From the NCBI RefSeq assembly GCF_014203895.1, contig NZ_JACHJY010000013.1, forward strand, positions 1 to 64,000: a stretch of DNA of 64,000 bases. Direction: 5' to 3'. This DNA is from Streptomyces nymphaeiformis (GTDB lineage Bacteria > Actinomycetota > Actinomycetes > Streptomycetales > Streptomycetaceae). The first letter of the stretch is position 1, and every line of letters begins with the position of its first letter. Positions 19,001 through 25,186 of this stretch are shown here, piece by piece. A model generated the notes under the pieces. That model saw only the letters and a program-made list of their open reading frames with translations, was not told the DNA's origin and made no database searches. Made by a program: the position numbers and the translations under genes.

Positions 19001-20235
19001 AGAAGAGCCTCGTCGGATACGTCGTGCCCCGCGCGGACGCCTCGGTGACCTCGGGCCCGTCGGTGACGGGGGCCGAGCTGCTCGACGCGGCGCGCGCCAC
19101 GCTCCCCGAGCACCTCGTGCCGTCCGCCGTCGTCGTCCTCGACGCCCTGCCGCTGACCGTCAACGGCAAACCCGACCGCGCCGCGCTCCCCGCCCCGCAC
19201 CGGCCCGTCGCCGCCGAGGGGGGCAGAAAGCCCCGCAGCGCCCGCGAGGAGGTGCTGTGCGGGCTGTTCGCCGAGATCCTCGACGTGCCCGAGGTCGGCA
19301 TCGACGACAACTTCTTCGCCCTGGGCGGCCATTCGCTGCTCGGCGTCCGCCTGGTCAACCGGATCCGGGGCGTCCTCGGCATCGAGCGCACCGTCCGCGA
19401 CCTGTTCCGCCTGCCCACCCCCGCCGGACTCCTCGGCCTGCCCGAGGACGACGGCGACGGCACGGCCGCCGCCCTGGGCGTCCTGCTCCCGCTCAGCACC
19501 CGCGGCACCCGCCGCCCGCTGTTCTGCGTCCACCCCGGCACCGGCGTCGGCTGGGCGTACGCCGGGCTCGCCCGCCATCTCGGCGACGACCAGCCGCTGT
19601 ACGCGCTCCAGGCCCGCGCGCTGAGCGAGCCCGGCCACCGGCCGCGCAGCGTCGAGGCGATGGCCGACGACTACCTGGAGCAGATCAGGCAGGTCCAGCC
19701 CTGGGGGCCGTACCGGCTGCTCGGCTGGTCGTACGGCGGGCTCGTCGCCCACGCCATGGCCGTACGGCTCCGCGAGGCCGGCGAGCGGGTCGAACTGCTC
19801 GCCCTGATGGACGTCCACCAGACCGGGCCCGGCAGCGTCTCCGTGCTCCCGCCCGAGGAGAGGGCCGCGAAGGCGCGGGACCTCGCCGAAGCGCTGAAGG
19901 AGATCCGCCGAGAGGACCCCGTCCTCGCCGGGTTCTCCGACGCGGAGCTCCGCGCGGTGCTCCACGCCTCCGAGACCCACGCCGCCCTCATGGCGCAGCA
20001 CGTGCCGGGCGTCGCCGACACCGACGCCGTGTTCTTCACCGCCCGCCGGCCGGGGGAGAGGGAAGGCGCTCTCGCCGCCACCTGGATTCCCTTCACCGAG
20101 GGCGTCATCGACAATCACACGGTCGAATGCGGCCATCTCCAGATGGCTGAACCGGAACCTCTTGAAACGATCGGAAGAATAGTCGCGGAGAAACTCTCCG
20201 CGCTTCAGAAGGAAGAAACGAGGAGCCAGTCATGA
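13078..20235 (+). CDS. Terminal NRPS subunit: A-C-T-C-A-T-TE
   Basis: A 2385-aa terminal assembly-line subunit. Residues 1-485 form an adenylation domain that is followed directly by a C domain (HHVAGDGWS near 624) and a T domain (FFTIGGHSM, Ser near 1006), so the first module has the order A-C-T instead of C-A-T. The A3 loop reads TGTPNG, with Asn where Lys is usual. A normal C (HHIAADGWS near 1199), A (about 1535-2035, TGRPKG) and T (LGGHSLLG, Ser near 2088) follow, then a type I thioesterase (about 2130-2375) with GWSYGG at about 2218, an Asp in LMDVH and a His in CGHLQM. Specificity residues read D-A-Q-D-M-Y-G-V-V-K for A1 and D-A-F-Y-W-G-S-F-A-K for A2; I assign neither. The TE should release the finished peptide by hydrolysis or cyclisation. 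Confidence 0.95.
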   Translation: MPPSRTEDLLDGGPSPAPAPPVLDLIAHQTRTRPDATALVHADARLTYGELAAAVADRARELTAQGAGPGRLVALHRPRGIDAIVGLLAVLTTGAAYLPLDVQAPDARNEAILKDACGDLAPAPADVARHGELVLCGPGAGEDAAYVIYTSGSTGTPNGVVVAHDSLAHFIAGATPAYGIGADDAVLQFSPLHFDASIQEIFTTLGAGGTLVLRTDDMLDVGELLAGCARHGVTYLDLPAAYWHELVYVLTTGSARLPDGLRTVMIYGEAALPERVAQWRSLVGDRIRLLNGYGPTETTVVATVADLSRHDAGPIPIGRPLPGVRAAVVDGELWLLGGGLTRGYLHRPELNARRFTALDGERAYRTGDLVTLSEDRQILYHGRLDDEVKIGGQRIDPAAVDSVLAGHPQVREAAVVAQQDADGVKRLVAFVVTEGGTGAEELRDWVRACMPAAAVPAVSLVVALPRTSSGKINRKALRTADPRLPVVDEEPLPAEDRVPLSHAQRRLWLVGQLDGPSAAYNMPIVLDLEAAPDRAALAAAVTDVAERHEVLRTVFLAPEDEPYQHVLAPTAVRLRTVECPAEERAERVARFTAETFDLSRELPLRVALFLSDDGSGATLAVLLHHVAGDGWSLNPLMTDLAHAYAARAEGRAPDREPLPVQYADYTLWQNDLLGGADDPDSVTARGLAHWSAALDGLPAATDLPLDRPRPAVRAHDGGLVTAEVEPAVHARLVRLAEQHDASLLMVLQSALGLALRAAGAGERTVLGTPVAGRDDEALDELVGFFVNTLVLPTDTSGDPAFTELLHRVRDTDLAAFAHQRLPFDLLVEHLNPPRTPGVHPLFQVMLTLRTTGPDGGPFRLGALEGRFAGETAATTKFDLTAAFEELRDGEGAPAGLRFGLEYAQDVLDEDTVRILLAALERALRAAAAHPGDRVPDTGLVDPAARHALDERRARTAETAATAAEATAPTTTEPPAAHTDTLRALFAEVLGLDQVGPHEGFFTIGGHSMSGVRLANRIRARLGADVQVRDLLLAPTPDALARRIADRSTTPGADGATEPTRPRPVPRTDRPERIPLSYAQRRLWFIDTLEGPSASYNIPLVLRPVEPLDPHAVAEALTDLSDRHEVLRTRYRTVDGEPHQEVLPAVRPALDVRSVPADRLQDAVAEAAGHVFDLAGETPLRATLVTPDDGGGQVLVLLVHHIAADGWSTGPLLADFTAAYRARAEDRDPTWRPLPVQYADYTLWQRDLIDGPAAAAHLDFWERTLAGAPAVLELPSARPRPAEATHRGGRAPVTVDAATHQALEAIARRSGATLFMVLQAALAALLTRHGAGTDLPLATMTAGRDDESLGDLVGFFVNTLVLRTDTSGDPTFAELLDRVRQTDLAAYGHQELPFDRVVEHLNPLRTTAHHPLAQIVVQLHHDYTRDAPGAAAAKDLFQAGGPALLDTVSTKFDLTFALDELRDEEGRPAGMTGGLEYATDLFDAPTAALLAAHLEQTLLAAAADPGVRIGDVGLFTAADRFRLVSEYNDTATVLPGGPETIHELIARRAVRTPDAPALVTDEETLGYGVLDARAGALAARLRTAGVGRGDTVGVLLERGVSLVVTALAVLKCGAAYLPLDPRLPEARLRLMLEDAGVRLTATDRDHVTAVAAPAVLLVDEVGEVGEVDASVAAGEESRATGDDLMYVMFTSGSTGRPKGVGVTHRNVVELARDRDVRAGGAPRMLVHSATGFDASVFEIWVPLLNGGSLVLMHGDGTDLAETARAVREHAVTTAYFTVGLFHVMADEGLDTLRRLREVWTGGDVAGPASVQRVLTHCPDTVLVHSYGPTETTFASHNQWFGTGERALRGAGLHLGRPMDNTRSHVLDDALRPVPPGVPGELYVAGAHVARGYVGRAGLTAERFVPDPFEGDGSRMYRTGDRVMWTAAGELRFLGRADGQIKLRGVRIEPGEVERALAAHPSVGQALVVVREDRPGEKSLVGYVVPRADASVTSGPSVTGAELLDAARATLPEHLVPSAVVVLDALPLTVNGKPDRAALPAPHRPVAAEGGRKPRSAREEVLCGLFAEILDVPEVGIDDNFFALGGHSLLGVRLVNRIRGVLGIERTVRDLFRLPTPAGLLGLPEDDGDGTAAALGVLLPLSTRGTRRPLFCVHPGTGVGWAYAGLARHLGDDQPLYALQARALSEPGHRPRSVEAMADDYLEQIRQVQPWGPYRLLGWSYGGLVAHAMAVRLREAGERVELLALMDVHQTGPGSVSVLPPEERAAKARDLAEALKEIRREDPVLAGFSDAELRAVLHASETHAALMAQHVPGVADTDAVFFTARRPGEREGALAATWIPFTEGVIDNHTVECGHLQMAEPEPLETIGRIVAEKLSALQKEETRSQS

Positions 20236-20447
20236 GCGAGTCCGTCAACCCGTTCGACAACGCCGAGGGTTCGTTCCACGTCGTCGTGAACGACGAGGGC
20301 CAGCACTCCCTGTGGCCTGCCTTCGCGGACGTCCCGGCGGGCTGGACCAGCGTCTGGGGTGCCGGTGACCGGGACGGAGCCCTGGAGTACATCACCACCC
20401 ACTGGACCGACATCCGCCCGCGCAGCCTCGTCGCCCAGTACGCCTGA
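20232..20447 (+). CDS. MbtH-like NRPS chaperone
   Basis: A 71-aa protein with all hallmarks of the MbtH family: NPFDN near the N-terminus, V-N-D-E-G-Q-H-S-L-W-P in the middle, the conserved Trp in PAGW and the TDIRP ending motif. MbtH-like proteins bind the N-terminal subdomain of NRPS A domains and are needed for their folding or activity. Its ATG overlaps the stop of the preceding NRPS gene (ATGA), and CGAGGAG lies just upstream, so translation is coupled to it. It is the last gene before a strong terminator. Confidence 0.97.
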   Translation: MSESVNPFDNAEGSFHVVVNDEGQHSLWPAFADVPAGWTSVWGAGDRDGALEYITTHWTDIRPRSLVAQYA

Positions 20448-20463
20448 CCTTCACCGGTCGCCG

Positions 20464-20503
20464 GCGCCGTGCCCCGCATTCCTTGCGGGGCACGGCGCTT
20501 TTT
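20464..20503 (+). terminator. Rho-independent terminator after the NRPS/MbtH unit
   Basis: A perfect 14-bp inverted repeat (arms 20464-20477 and 20485-20498, 7-base loop) is followed directly by five T residues. It sits 16 bp after the MbtH stop codon and should end transcription of the NRPS operon, isolating the glutamate mutase operon downstream. Confidence 0.9.
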
Positions 20504-20589
20504 CCGTTCCATCGGAAGCGGGAATTCGTCGGCGAAAGTGCCGGTCCTTGCTGCCGGTCGTACTTCCGCTTCCGGAATCCCCGGAAATC

Positions 20590-20601
20590 TATCCTCGACA
20601 C
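20590..20601 (+). promoter_or_regulatory. Possible leaderless -10 element for the glutamate mutase operon
   Basis: TATCCT at 20590-20595 lies six bases before the ATG at 20602, and no purine-rich ribosome binding site is present. This spacing would place the transcript start on or near the A of the ATG. A new promoter is expected here because of the terminator just upstream. No clear -35 element was found. Confidence 0.4.
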
Positions 20602-21012
20602 ATGAAGATACTCCTGAGCGGAACCGCATCGGATTCCCATACATGGAATCTCGTGTACCTCCGTCTCTTCCTCGAGGAACAGGGCCACGAGGTCGTCGGG
20701 CTCGGGCCCTGCGCCCCCGCCGAGCTGCTGGTCGCCGGCTGTCTGCGGCACGCGCCCGACGCGGTGGTGCTCAGCAGTGTCAACGGGCACGGCTACCGCG
20801 ACGGACTCGCCGCCGTCCGCCGGCTGCGCGCCGAACCCGCCCTGGCCGCCCTCCCCGTGGTCCTCGGGGGCAAGCTCGGCGTCGCCGGGCTCCGCCAGGA
20901 GGCGGACGTGGCACGGCTCACCGAGGCCGGCTGCGACGCCGTCCTCGGCGAGGACCTGGACGCCCTGCGCGAGTTCCTCGCCGCGCGCGCCCGCAGGGAG
21001 GTGCCGGCTTGA
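20602..21012 (+). CDS. Glutamate mutase small (B12-binding) subunit-like protein
   Basis: A 136-aa cobalamin-binding domain like the sigma/S subunit of adenosylcobalamin-dependent glutamate mutase, which rearranges L-glutamate to (2S,3S)-3-methylaspartate. Signature elements are the N-terminal strand MKILLSGTASDSH, the middle VVLSSVNGHG and VVLGGKLG. The cobalt-ligating region reads D-S-H-T-W-N, so the His ligand is kept but the usual Gly of DxHxxG is Asn. Size matches the clostridial subunit (about 137 aa). Its stop overlaps the TTG start of the large subunit, so the two are translationally coupled. Similar pairs supply 3-methylaspartate for secondary metabolites such as friulimicin and vicenistatin. 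Confidence 0.9.
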   Translation: MKILLSGTASDSHTWNLVYLRLFLEEQGHEVVGLGPCAPAELLVAGCLRHAPDAVVLSSVNGHGYRDGLAAVRRLRAEPALAALPVVLGGKLGVAGLRQEADVARLTEAGCDAVLGEDLDALREFLAARARREVPA

Positions 21013-22325
21013 CCGCCGCTCCCGCCGCCGACTTCGGCCGCTTCGTCGCCGCCTCCGCGGCCGCCGGACGGCTCGTCGTCCAGCCGCGCATGGGCTTCGG
21101 CGACCCCGCCCGCATGCGCGCCGGACTCGCCCGGACCAGGGCCGCCACCGCCCACACCGCGGGCACCCTGACCGTCGACAGCTACACCCGCGTCGGCGAC
21201 CTCGCCGCCGCCCGCGCCGCCGTCGCCGACGGGGCCCGCCTCAACGGCTACCCGATCGCCGCGCACTCCCCGGCCACCACCCGCACCGTCCTCGACGGTC
21301 TGTGCGACGCCGACTTCCCCGTACAGGTCCGGCACGGCTCCGCCCGCCCCCTGGCCATCGTCCGGGCCCTCACCGCGGCCGGCCTCGACGCCACCGAGGG
21401 CGGCCCCGTCTCGTACTGCCTGCCCTACGGCCGTACCCCCCTGCGGGAGTCCGTCACCGCCTGGGCCCGTGCCTGCGAACTGCTCTCCACCGGCGCCCGC
21501 CCCGGCGCCGTGCCCCACCTGGAGAGCTTCGGCGGCTGCCTGCTCGGCCAGCTGTGCCCGCCCGGCCTGCTGGTGGCGACGAGCGTCCTGGAGTGCCTGT
21601 TCTTCGCCCGGTTCGGCCTGCGCAGCGTCTCGCTCAGCTACGCCCAGCAGACCGACCCGGCACAGGACGAGGAGGCCCTGCGCGCCCTGCACCGGCTCGC
21701 CGCCGAGTTCCTGCCCGCCGACGTCGACCACCACGTCGTCCTCTACACGTACATGGGCGTCTACCCCCGCACCGAACAGGGCGCCACCCGCCTCCTGGAG
21801 GCCTCCGCCCGGCTCGCCGTCCGCTCCGGCGCCGGCCGCCTCATCGTCAAGACCACCGCCGAGGCCCACCGCATCCCGACCGTCGAGGAGAACGTCCGCG
21901 CCCTGGAGACCGCCGCCGCGGCCGCCGCGCTCGCCGGACCCCCCGCTCCCGGCCCCACGACCGGAGGGGACGGCGAGGTGTACGAGGAGGCCCGCACCCT
22001 GATCGAGACGGTCCTCGGCCTCCACCCCGACCTGGCGAGGGCCCTGCCGGCCGCCTTCGAACGCGGGCTGCTCGACGTGCCCTTCTGCCTCCACCCCGAC
22101 AACGCCGGCCGCTCCCTGGGGTTCGTCGACCCCGGGGGCCGGCTCCGCTGGGCCCGCACCGGCGCCATGCCGATCCGCCCGGACGCGGCGGCCGACGCGG
22201 CCCCGCTCACCTCGGCCGGCCTGCTCACCGCCCTCCACCACGTCGCCGACCGCTACGACAGCCCCCGGCACCGCGACGGCGGCGACGACCACGACCGCCC
22301 CCAGGCCGCCGCGCTCGCGGTCTGA
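21009..22325 (+). CDS. Glutamate mutase large (epsilon) subunit-like protein
   Basis: A 438-aa TIM-barrel subunit that pairs with the preceding B12-binding protein to carry out the radical glutamate/3-methylaspartate rearrangement. Family segments visible include VVQPRMGFG near the N-terminus, LTVDSYTRVGD, LNGYPIAAHS, FPVQVRHGSARP, ATEGGPVSYCLPYGR and a conserved LIVKTTAEAHRIPT near residue 285. It is slightly shorter than clostridial GlmE (about 483 aa), mostly in the C-terminal part. The start is taken as the TTG that overlaps the upstream stop (TTGA), with GGGAGG 8-13 bases before it. The enzyme should be cytoplasmic and provide an unusual building block for the NRPS. Confidence 0.9.
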   Translation: MTAAPAADFGRFVAASAAAGRLVVQPRMGFGDPARMRAGLARTRAATAHTAGTLTVDSYTRVGDLAAARAAVADGARLNGYPIAAHSPATTRTVLDGLCDADFPVQVRHGSARPLAIVRALTAAGLDATEGGPVSYCLPYGRTPLRESVTAWARACELLSTGARPGAVPHLESFGGCLLGQLCPPGLLVATSVLECLFFARFGLRSVSLSYAQQTDPAQDEEALRALHRLAAEFLPADVDHHVVLYTYMGVYPRTEQGATRLLEASARLAVRSGAGRLIVKTTAEAHRIPTVEENVRALETAAAAAALAGPPAPGPTTGGDGEVYEEARTLIETVLGLHPDLARALPAAFERGLLDVPFCLHPDNAGRSLGFVDPGGRLRWARTGAMPIRPDAAADAAPLTSAGLLTALHHVADRYDSPRHRDGGDDHDRPQAAALAV

Positions 22326-22404
22326 CCCGTACACGGCCCCGCAAGCGGCCTCGTCCACATCCCCGTACTCAGCCGCCCGACGATCCAGAAAAGGAGCCCC
22401 CGCC

Positions 22405-23409
22405 ATGGAGCAGCCCCTTCCCGCCGGCGCACCGGCCACCCCGCCCCCGCTGGGCGAACACCTCCGCTCGCCCCGGTTGCGCGCCGCCATGCTCGTCCAG
22501 CAGGAAGCCCTCCACGCCGCCCGCGCGTTCCTGCGCGGCGAGGGCTTCACCGAGCTGCTGCCCCCGCTCGTCGGGCCCGTCACCGACCCCGGCGGCCGCG
22601 GCGCCAAGGCCCTCGACGTCGACTACTACGGCCACCCGTACAAGCTGATGACCAGCGCCATCCTCTACAAGCAGGCGTCCCTGCGCGGCTTCCCCCGGCT
22701 CTTCTACGTCGCCCCCAACGTGCGCGTCGAACCCGAGGAGACCGCCACCACCGGCCGTCACCTCGTCGAGTTCCACCAGATCGACGTGGAGATCGCCGAC
22801 GGGAGCCGCGAGGACGCCCAGGAGATCGCCGCCGGCCTGCTCACCCACGTCACCGAGCACGTGTGGACCGCCGTCCCCGAGATCCTGAGCGAACTCGGCC
22901 GGATGGAAGGCGACTTCGCCGACATCCGCGCCGGCAAGTACGACGTCTGCACCCACGACGACGCCGTGTCCCGCCTGCTCGCCGCCGGTCACCCGCAGAA
23001 CCCCGACGGCGAGATCGACTGGGCCGGCGAACGGCTCCTCTCCCTGGAGAGCGACCGCCCCTTCTTCGTCAACGACTACCCCAAGGGCTCCCGCGGCTTC
23101 TACGACCGGGAGGACCCCGAACGCCCCGGCGTCCTGCGCAACTTCGACCTGATCGCCCCGCACGGCTACGGCGAGCTCGTCTCCGGCAGCGAGCGCGAGG
23201 CCGACTACGCCACCATCGTCACCCGCATGCGGGAGAGCGGCGAGAACCCCGCCAAGTACGCCTGGTACCTCAAGGAGGCCCGCGACGGCATGCCGGCCAG
23301 CGCCGGGTTCGGCATGGGCCTCCAGCGCCTGGTCCGCTTCCTCACCGGCCTCGACGCCCTCTGGCAGGTCAGCGCCTACCCGAAGCTCCCCGGGGTGGTG
23401 GCCCCGTGA
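22405..23409 (+). CDS. AsnRS/AspRS-like class II synthetase core without anticodon domain
   Basis: A 334-aa protein with the class IIb tRNA-synthetase catalytic fold but no N-terminal anticodon-binding OB domain. Motif 2 is recognisable as FYVAPNVRVEPEE (the ATP-binding Arg and Glu kept), followed by HLVEFHQIDVEIA, and motif 3 as GFGMGLQRLVRF. The segment DLIAPHGYGELVSGSERE matches the AsnRS active-site region. Such paralogues are known: an archaeal AsnRS-like protein makes asparagine from aspartate, and SerRS-like paralogues load amino acids onto carrier proteins. Placed directly after glutamate mutase, it may adenylate 3-methylaspartate, either to form an amide or to load a carrier domain; this is inference. 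AAAGGAG lies 10-16 bases before the ATG, and it overlaps the next gene by 4 bp. Confidence 0.88.
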   Translation: MEQPLPAGAPATPPPLGEHLRSPRLRAAMLVQQEALHAARAFLRGEGFTELLPPLVGPVTDPGGRGAKALDVDYYGHPYKLMTSAILYKQASLRGFPRLFYVAPNVRVEPEETATTGRHLVEFHQIDVEIADGSREDAQEIAAGLLTHVTEHVWTAVPEILSELGRMEGDFADIRAGKYDVCTHDDAVSRLLAAGHPQNPDGEIDWAGERLLSLESDRPFFVNDYPKGSRGFYDREDPERPGVLRNFDLIAPHGYGELVSGSEREADYATIVTRMRESGENPAKYAWYLKEARDGMPASAGFGMGLQRLVRFLTGLDALWQVSAYPKLPGVVAP

Positions 23410-24704
23410 CCGCCCTCAGCACCCCCGGCTTCCCGGAGCGCGAGATCCGCGCCCGGGCCCGCAACGGCACCGCCGAGGTCTTCCCCGACTCCCGCACGTA
23501 CGGCACACGGCTGTACGGACCGGGTGCGGGCACCGCCGCCGACGGCCTCGACCGGGCGCGCATCGTCCCGCCCGTCTTCATGCCGCAGCGCCTGGAGAAG
23601 CTCATCGACCTCGCCCGGGAACCCGAGTTCACCGACGTCGACCTCGGCGCCCGCGTCGGCGGCTTCACCGCCCGGCTGCCCCTCTACCTGTCCGCGTTCG
23701 GCTCCACCCGCGCCGGCAGCGGCGACCTCGCCGTCCACGCCGGCCGGCAGGCCGCCCGCCTCGGGATCCCCATGGTCATCGGGGAGAACATGATCCCCGT
23801 CCACGGCTACCGCCGCGCCGGCGACGCCACCCGCTCCGCACTCCTCGCCCGCGTCGAGGCCTACCTCGACGCCGCCCCCGACGGCATCGGCGGCGTCGTC
23901 GTCCAGCAGTCCACCGAGGACGCCGACTCCGAGGTCTGGAACCTCCTCTACAGCGACCCCGCCTTCCGGCCCCTCCTGGAGACCGGCCGGCTCGCCTTCG
24001 AGCTGAAGACCGGTCAGGGCGCCAAGCCCGGCCTCGGCGGCATGACCGTCGTCGACCGCGCCGAGGCCGAGCAGCTCGCCCGCCGCTTCACCGTCCGCGA
24101 GGTCCTCGACCCCGACGGCGAACGCCAGTTGCGCTGCGCCACCCCCGGCACCTTCACCGACGAGATCCTCCGCCAGCAGCTGCGCTTCATGCGGAACAAC
24201 TTCCCCAAGGCACGGACCTGGGTGAAGTTCCACCCGGGCCGCGACGTCGCCCACGCCGCCCGCACCGCCTGGGCCGCCGGAGCGGACGCCGTCACCGTCG
24301 ACGGCGCCGAGGGCGGCACCGGCTGGGCCCCCGGCGTCTTCCTCGACCACGTCGGCCTGCCCCTCGGCGAATGCCTGCGCCGCATCGGCCGCCCCGACGG
24401 CTGCCTCCTCGCCACCGGCGGCATGTGGGAGGGCGGCCGCGCCGTGCGCGCCCTCGCCCTCGGGGCCACCGCCGTCGGCCTCGGCCGGGCGGCCCTCGTG
24501 GCCGTCGACGAGGACCCGGAACACGGGCTGGAGCACCTCGTCGACAGCATCGCCCTCGAACTGCAGCTCCTCATCAGCGCGTTGGGCAAGTACGAGGTCG
24601 CCGCCCTGGGACCCGAGGACCTGTGGTGGCCGGACGGCCACCCTTCGTACGGCGCCGACGCGCCGCTCCTCGGCGTCGCCGACCCGGCGGGAGCGGCGCC
24701 GTGA
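23406..24704 (+). CDS. FMN-binding glutamate synthase-like protein (GltB central domain type)
   Basis: A 432-aa protein matching only the FMN/synthase domain of glutamate synthase. Supporting motifs are LKTGQGAKPGLGG, the strand WVKFHPGRDV, and DGAEGGTGWAP, all of which bind FMN or the oxoacid substrate in GltS. There is no glutaminase domain and no cysteine triad for the [3Fe-4S] cluster, so it is not a housekeeping GltB. Stand-alone FMN GltS-like proteins occur in several bacterial pathways with mostly unknown substrates. The GTG start overlaps the upstream stop (GTGA), tying its expression to the synthetase-like gene. It may catalyse an imine/amino redox step on a glutamate- or methylaspartate-derived intermediate; the reaction is not shown by sequence. 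Confidence 0.85.
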   Translation: MTALSTPGFPEREIRARARNGTAEVFPDSRTYGTRLYGPGAGTAADGLDRARIVPPVFMPQRLEKLIDLAREPEFTDVDLGARVGGFTARLPLYLSAFGSTRAGSGDLAVHAGRQAARLGIPMVIGENMIPVHGYRRAGDATRSALLARVEAYLDAAPDGIGGVVVQQSTEDADSEVWNLLYSDPAFRPLLETGRLAFELKTGQGAKPGLGGMTVVDRAEAEQLARRFTVREVLDPDGERQLRCATPGTFTDEILRQQLRFMRNNFPKARTWVKFHPGRDVAHAARTAWAAGADAVTVDGAEGGTGWAPGVFLDHVGLPLGECLRRIGRPDGCLLATGGMWEGGRAVRALALGATAVGLGRAALVAVDEDPEHGLEHLVDSIALELQLLISALGKYEVAALGPEDLWWPDGHPSYGADAPLLGVADPAGAAP

Positions 24705-25090
24705 CCGCGCACGGCCGGCGTGGCGGGGACCGGACAGCCGTGTACCGCCGGCGTGGCGGGGACCGGGCCGCCGTGCAGGCCTGCTTCTCCGTACGGGAGA
24801 CCCCGGGCATCACCGTGGCGGTCACGCACGGCGGGACGGGCCTCGCCGCCTCCGCCCGGCACACGGCCCAGCGCGCCCTCGCCGAGGCGGGCCGCGGCTA
24901 CCTCGGCGGGCGCGTCGAACTGCGTACGCCCCGCACCGCCGCCCCGGCCACCTCCCGGCCCAGCGCCTTCGGCACACGCCGGCGGCGCGCCGTGCGCCGC
25001 GCCGCCGACCGGGCCGTGGCCCTGGCCGTCGCGGCCACCCTCCGGGGCGAGGCCACCGGAACCCGCGTCCACATCCGCCCACCCGTGTGA
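24701..25090 (+). CDS. Small arginine-rich protein of unknown function
   Basis: A 129-aa protein that I do not recognise. Its GTG start overlaps the stop of the FMN protein (GTGA), which argues for a real, co-translated gene. The N-terminus contains a short duplicated block (RRGGDRTAV, then RRGGDRAAV) encoded by a 30-bp direct repeat near 24716-24775. A central segment (ITVAVTHGGTGLAASARHTAQRALAEAG) reads as a strand-turn-helix and the C-terminal half is rich in Arg and Ala. No membrane segment is visible. If the repeat is upstream of the true start, the folded protein begins near residue 26. Context suggests a role in the methylaspartate branch or its carrier chemistry. Confidence 0.6.
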   Translation: MTAHGRRGGDRTAVYRRRGGDRAAVQACFSVRETPGITVAVTHGGTGLAASARHTAQRALAEAGRGYLGGRVELRTPRTAAPATSRPSAFGTRRRRAVRRAADRAVALAVAATLRGEATGTRVHIRPPV

Positions 25091-25186
25091 GGGACGGCAG
25101 CCGCCGGTCCCACCGCCCCCGTCCGCCCCGCCCGAGCGACGGCGCGCCCGCCGCGTCCCGCCCCTCGACCACAGAAAGCCGACCCC

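Noticed and set aside
13060..20136. A minus-strand frame of more than 2300 codons lies opposite the terminal NRPS gene, and a similar one lies opposite the C-T-C-T-C-T gene.
   Set aside because: Long antisense frames are an artefact of very high GC at third codon positions. They encode low-complexity Gly/Ala/Arg/Val-rich sequence without domains or start signals.
22405..23409. Reading the class II protein as a genuine asparaginyl- or aspartyl-tRNA synthetase.
   Set aside because: The N-terminal anticodon-binding domain is missing and the length is about 100 residues short.
23406..24704. Reading the FMN protein as housekeeping glutamate synthase.
   Set aside because: It lacks the glutaminase domain and the cysteine triad for the iron-sulfur cluster and is embedded in a biosynthetic operon.
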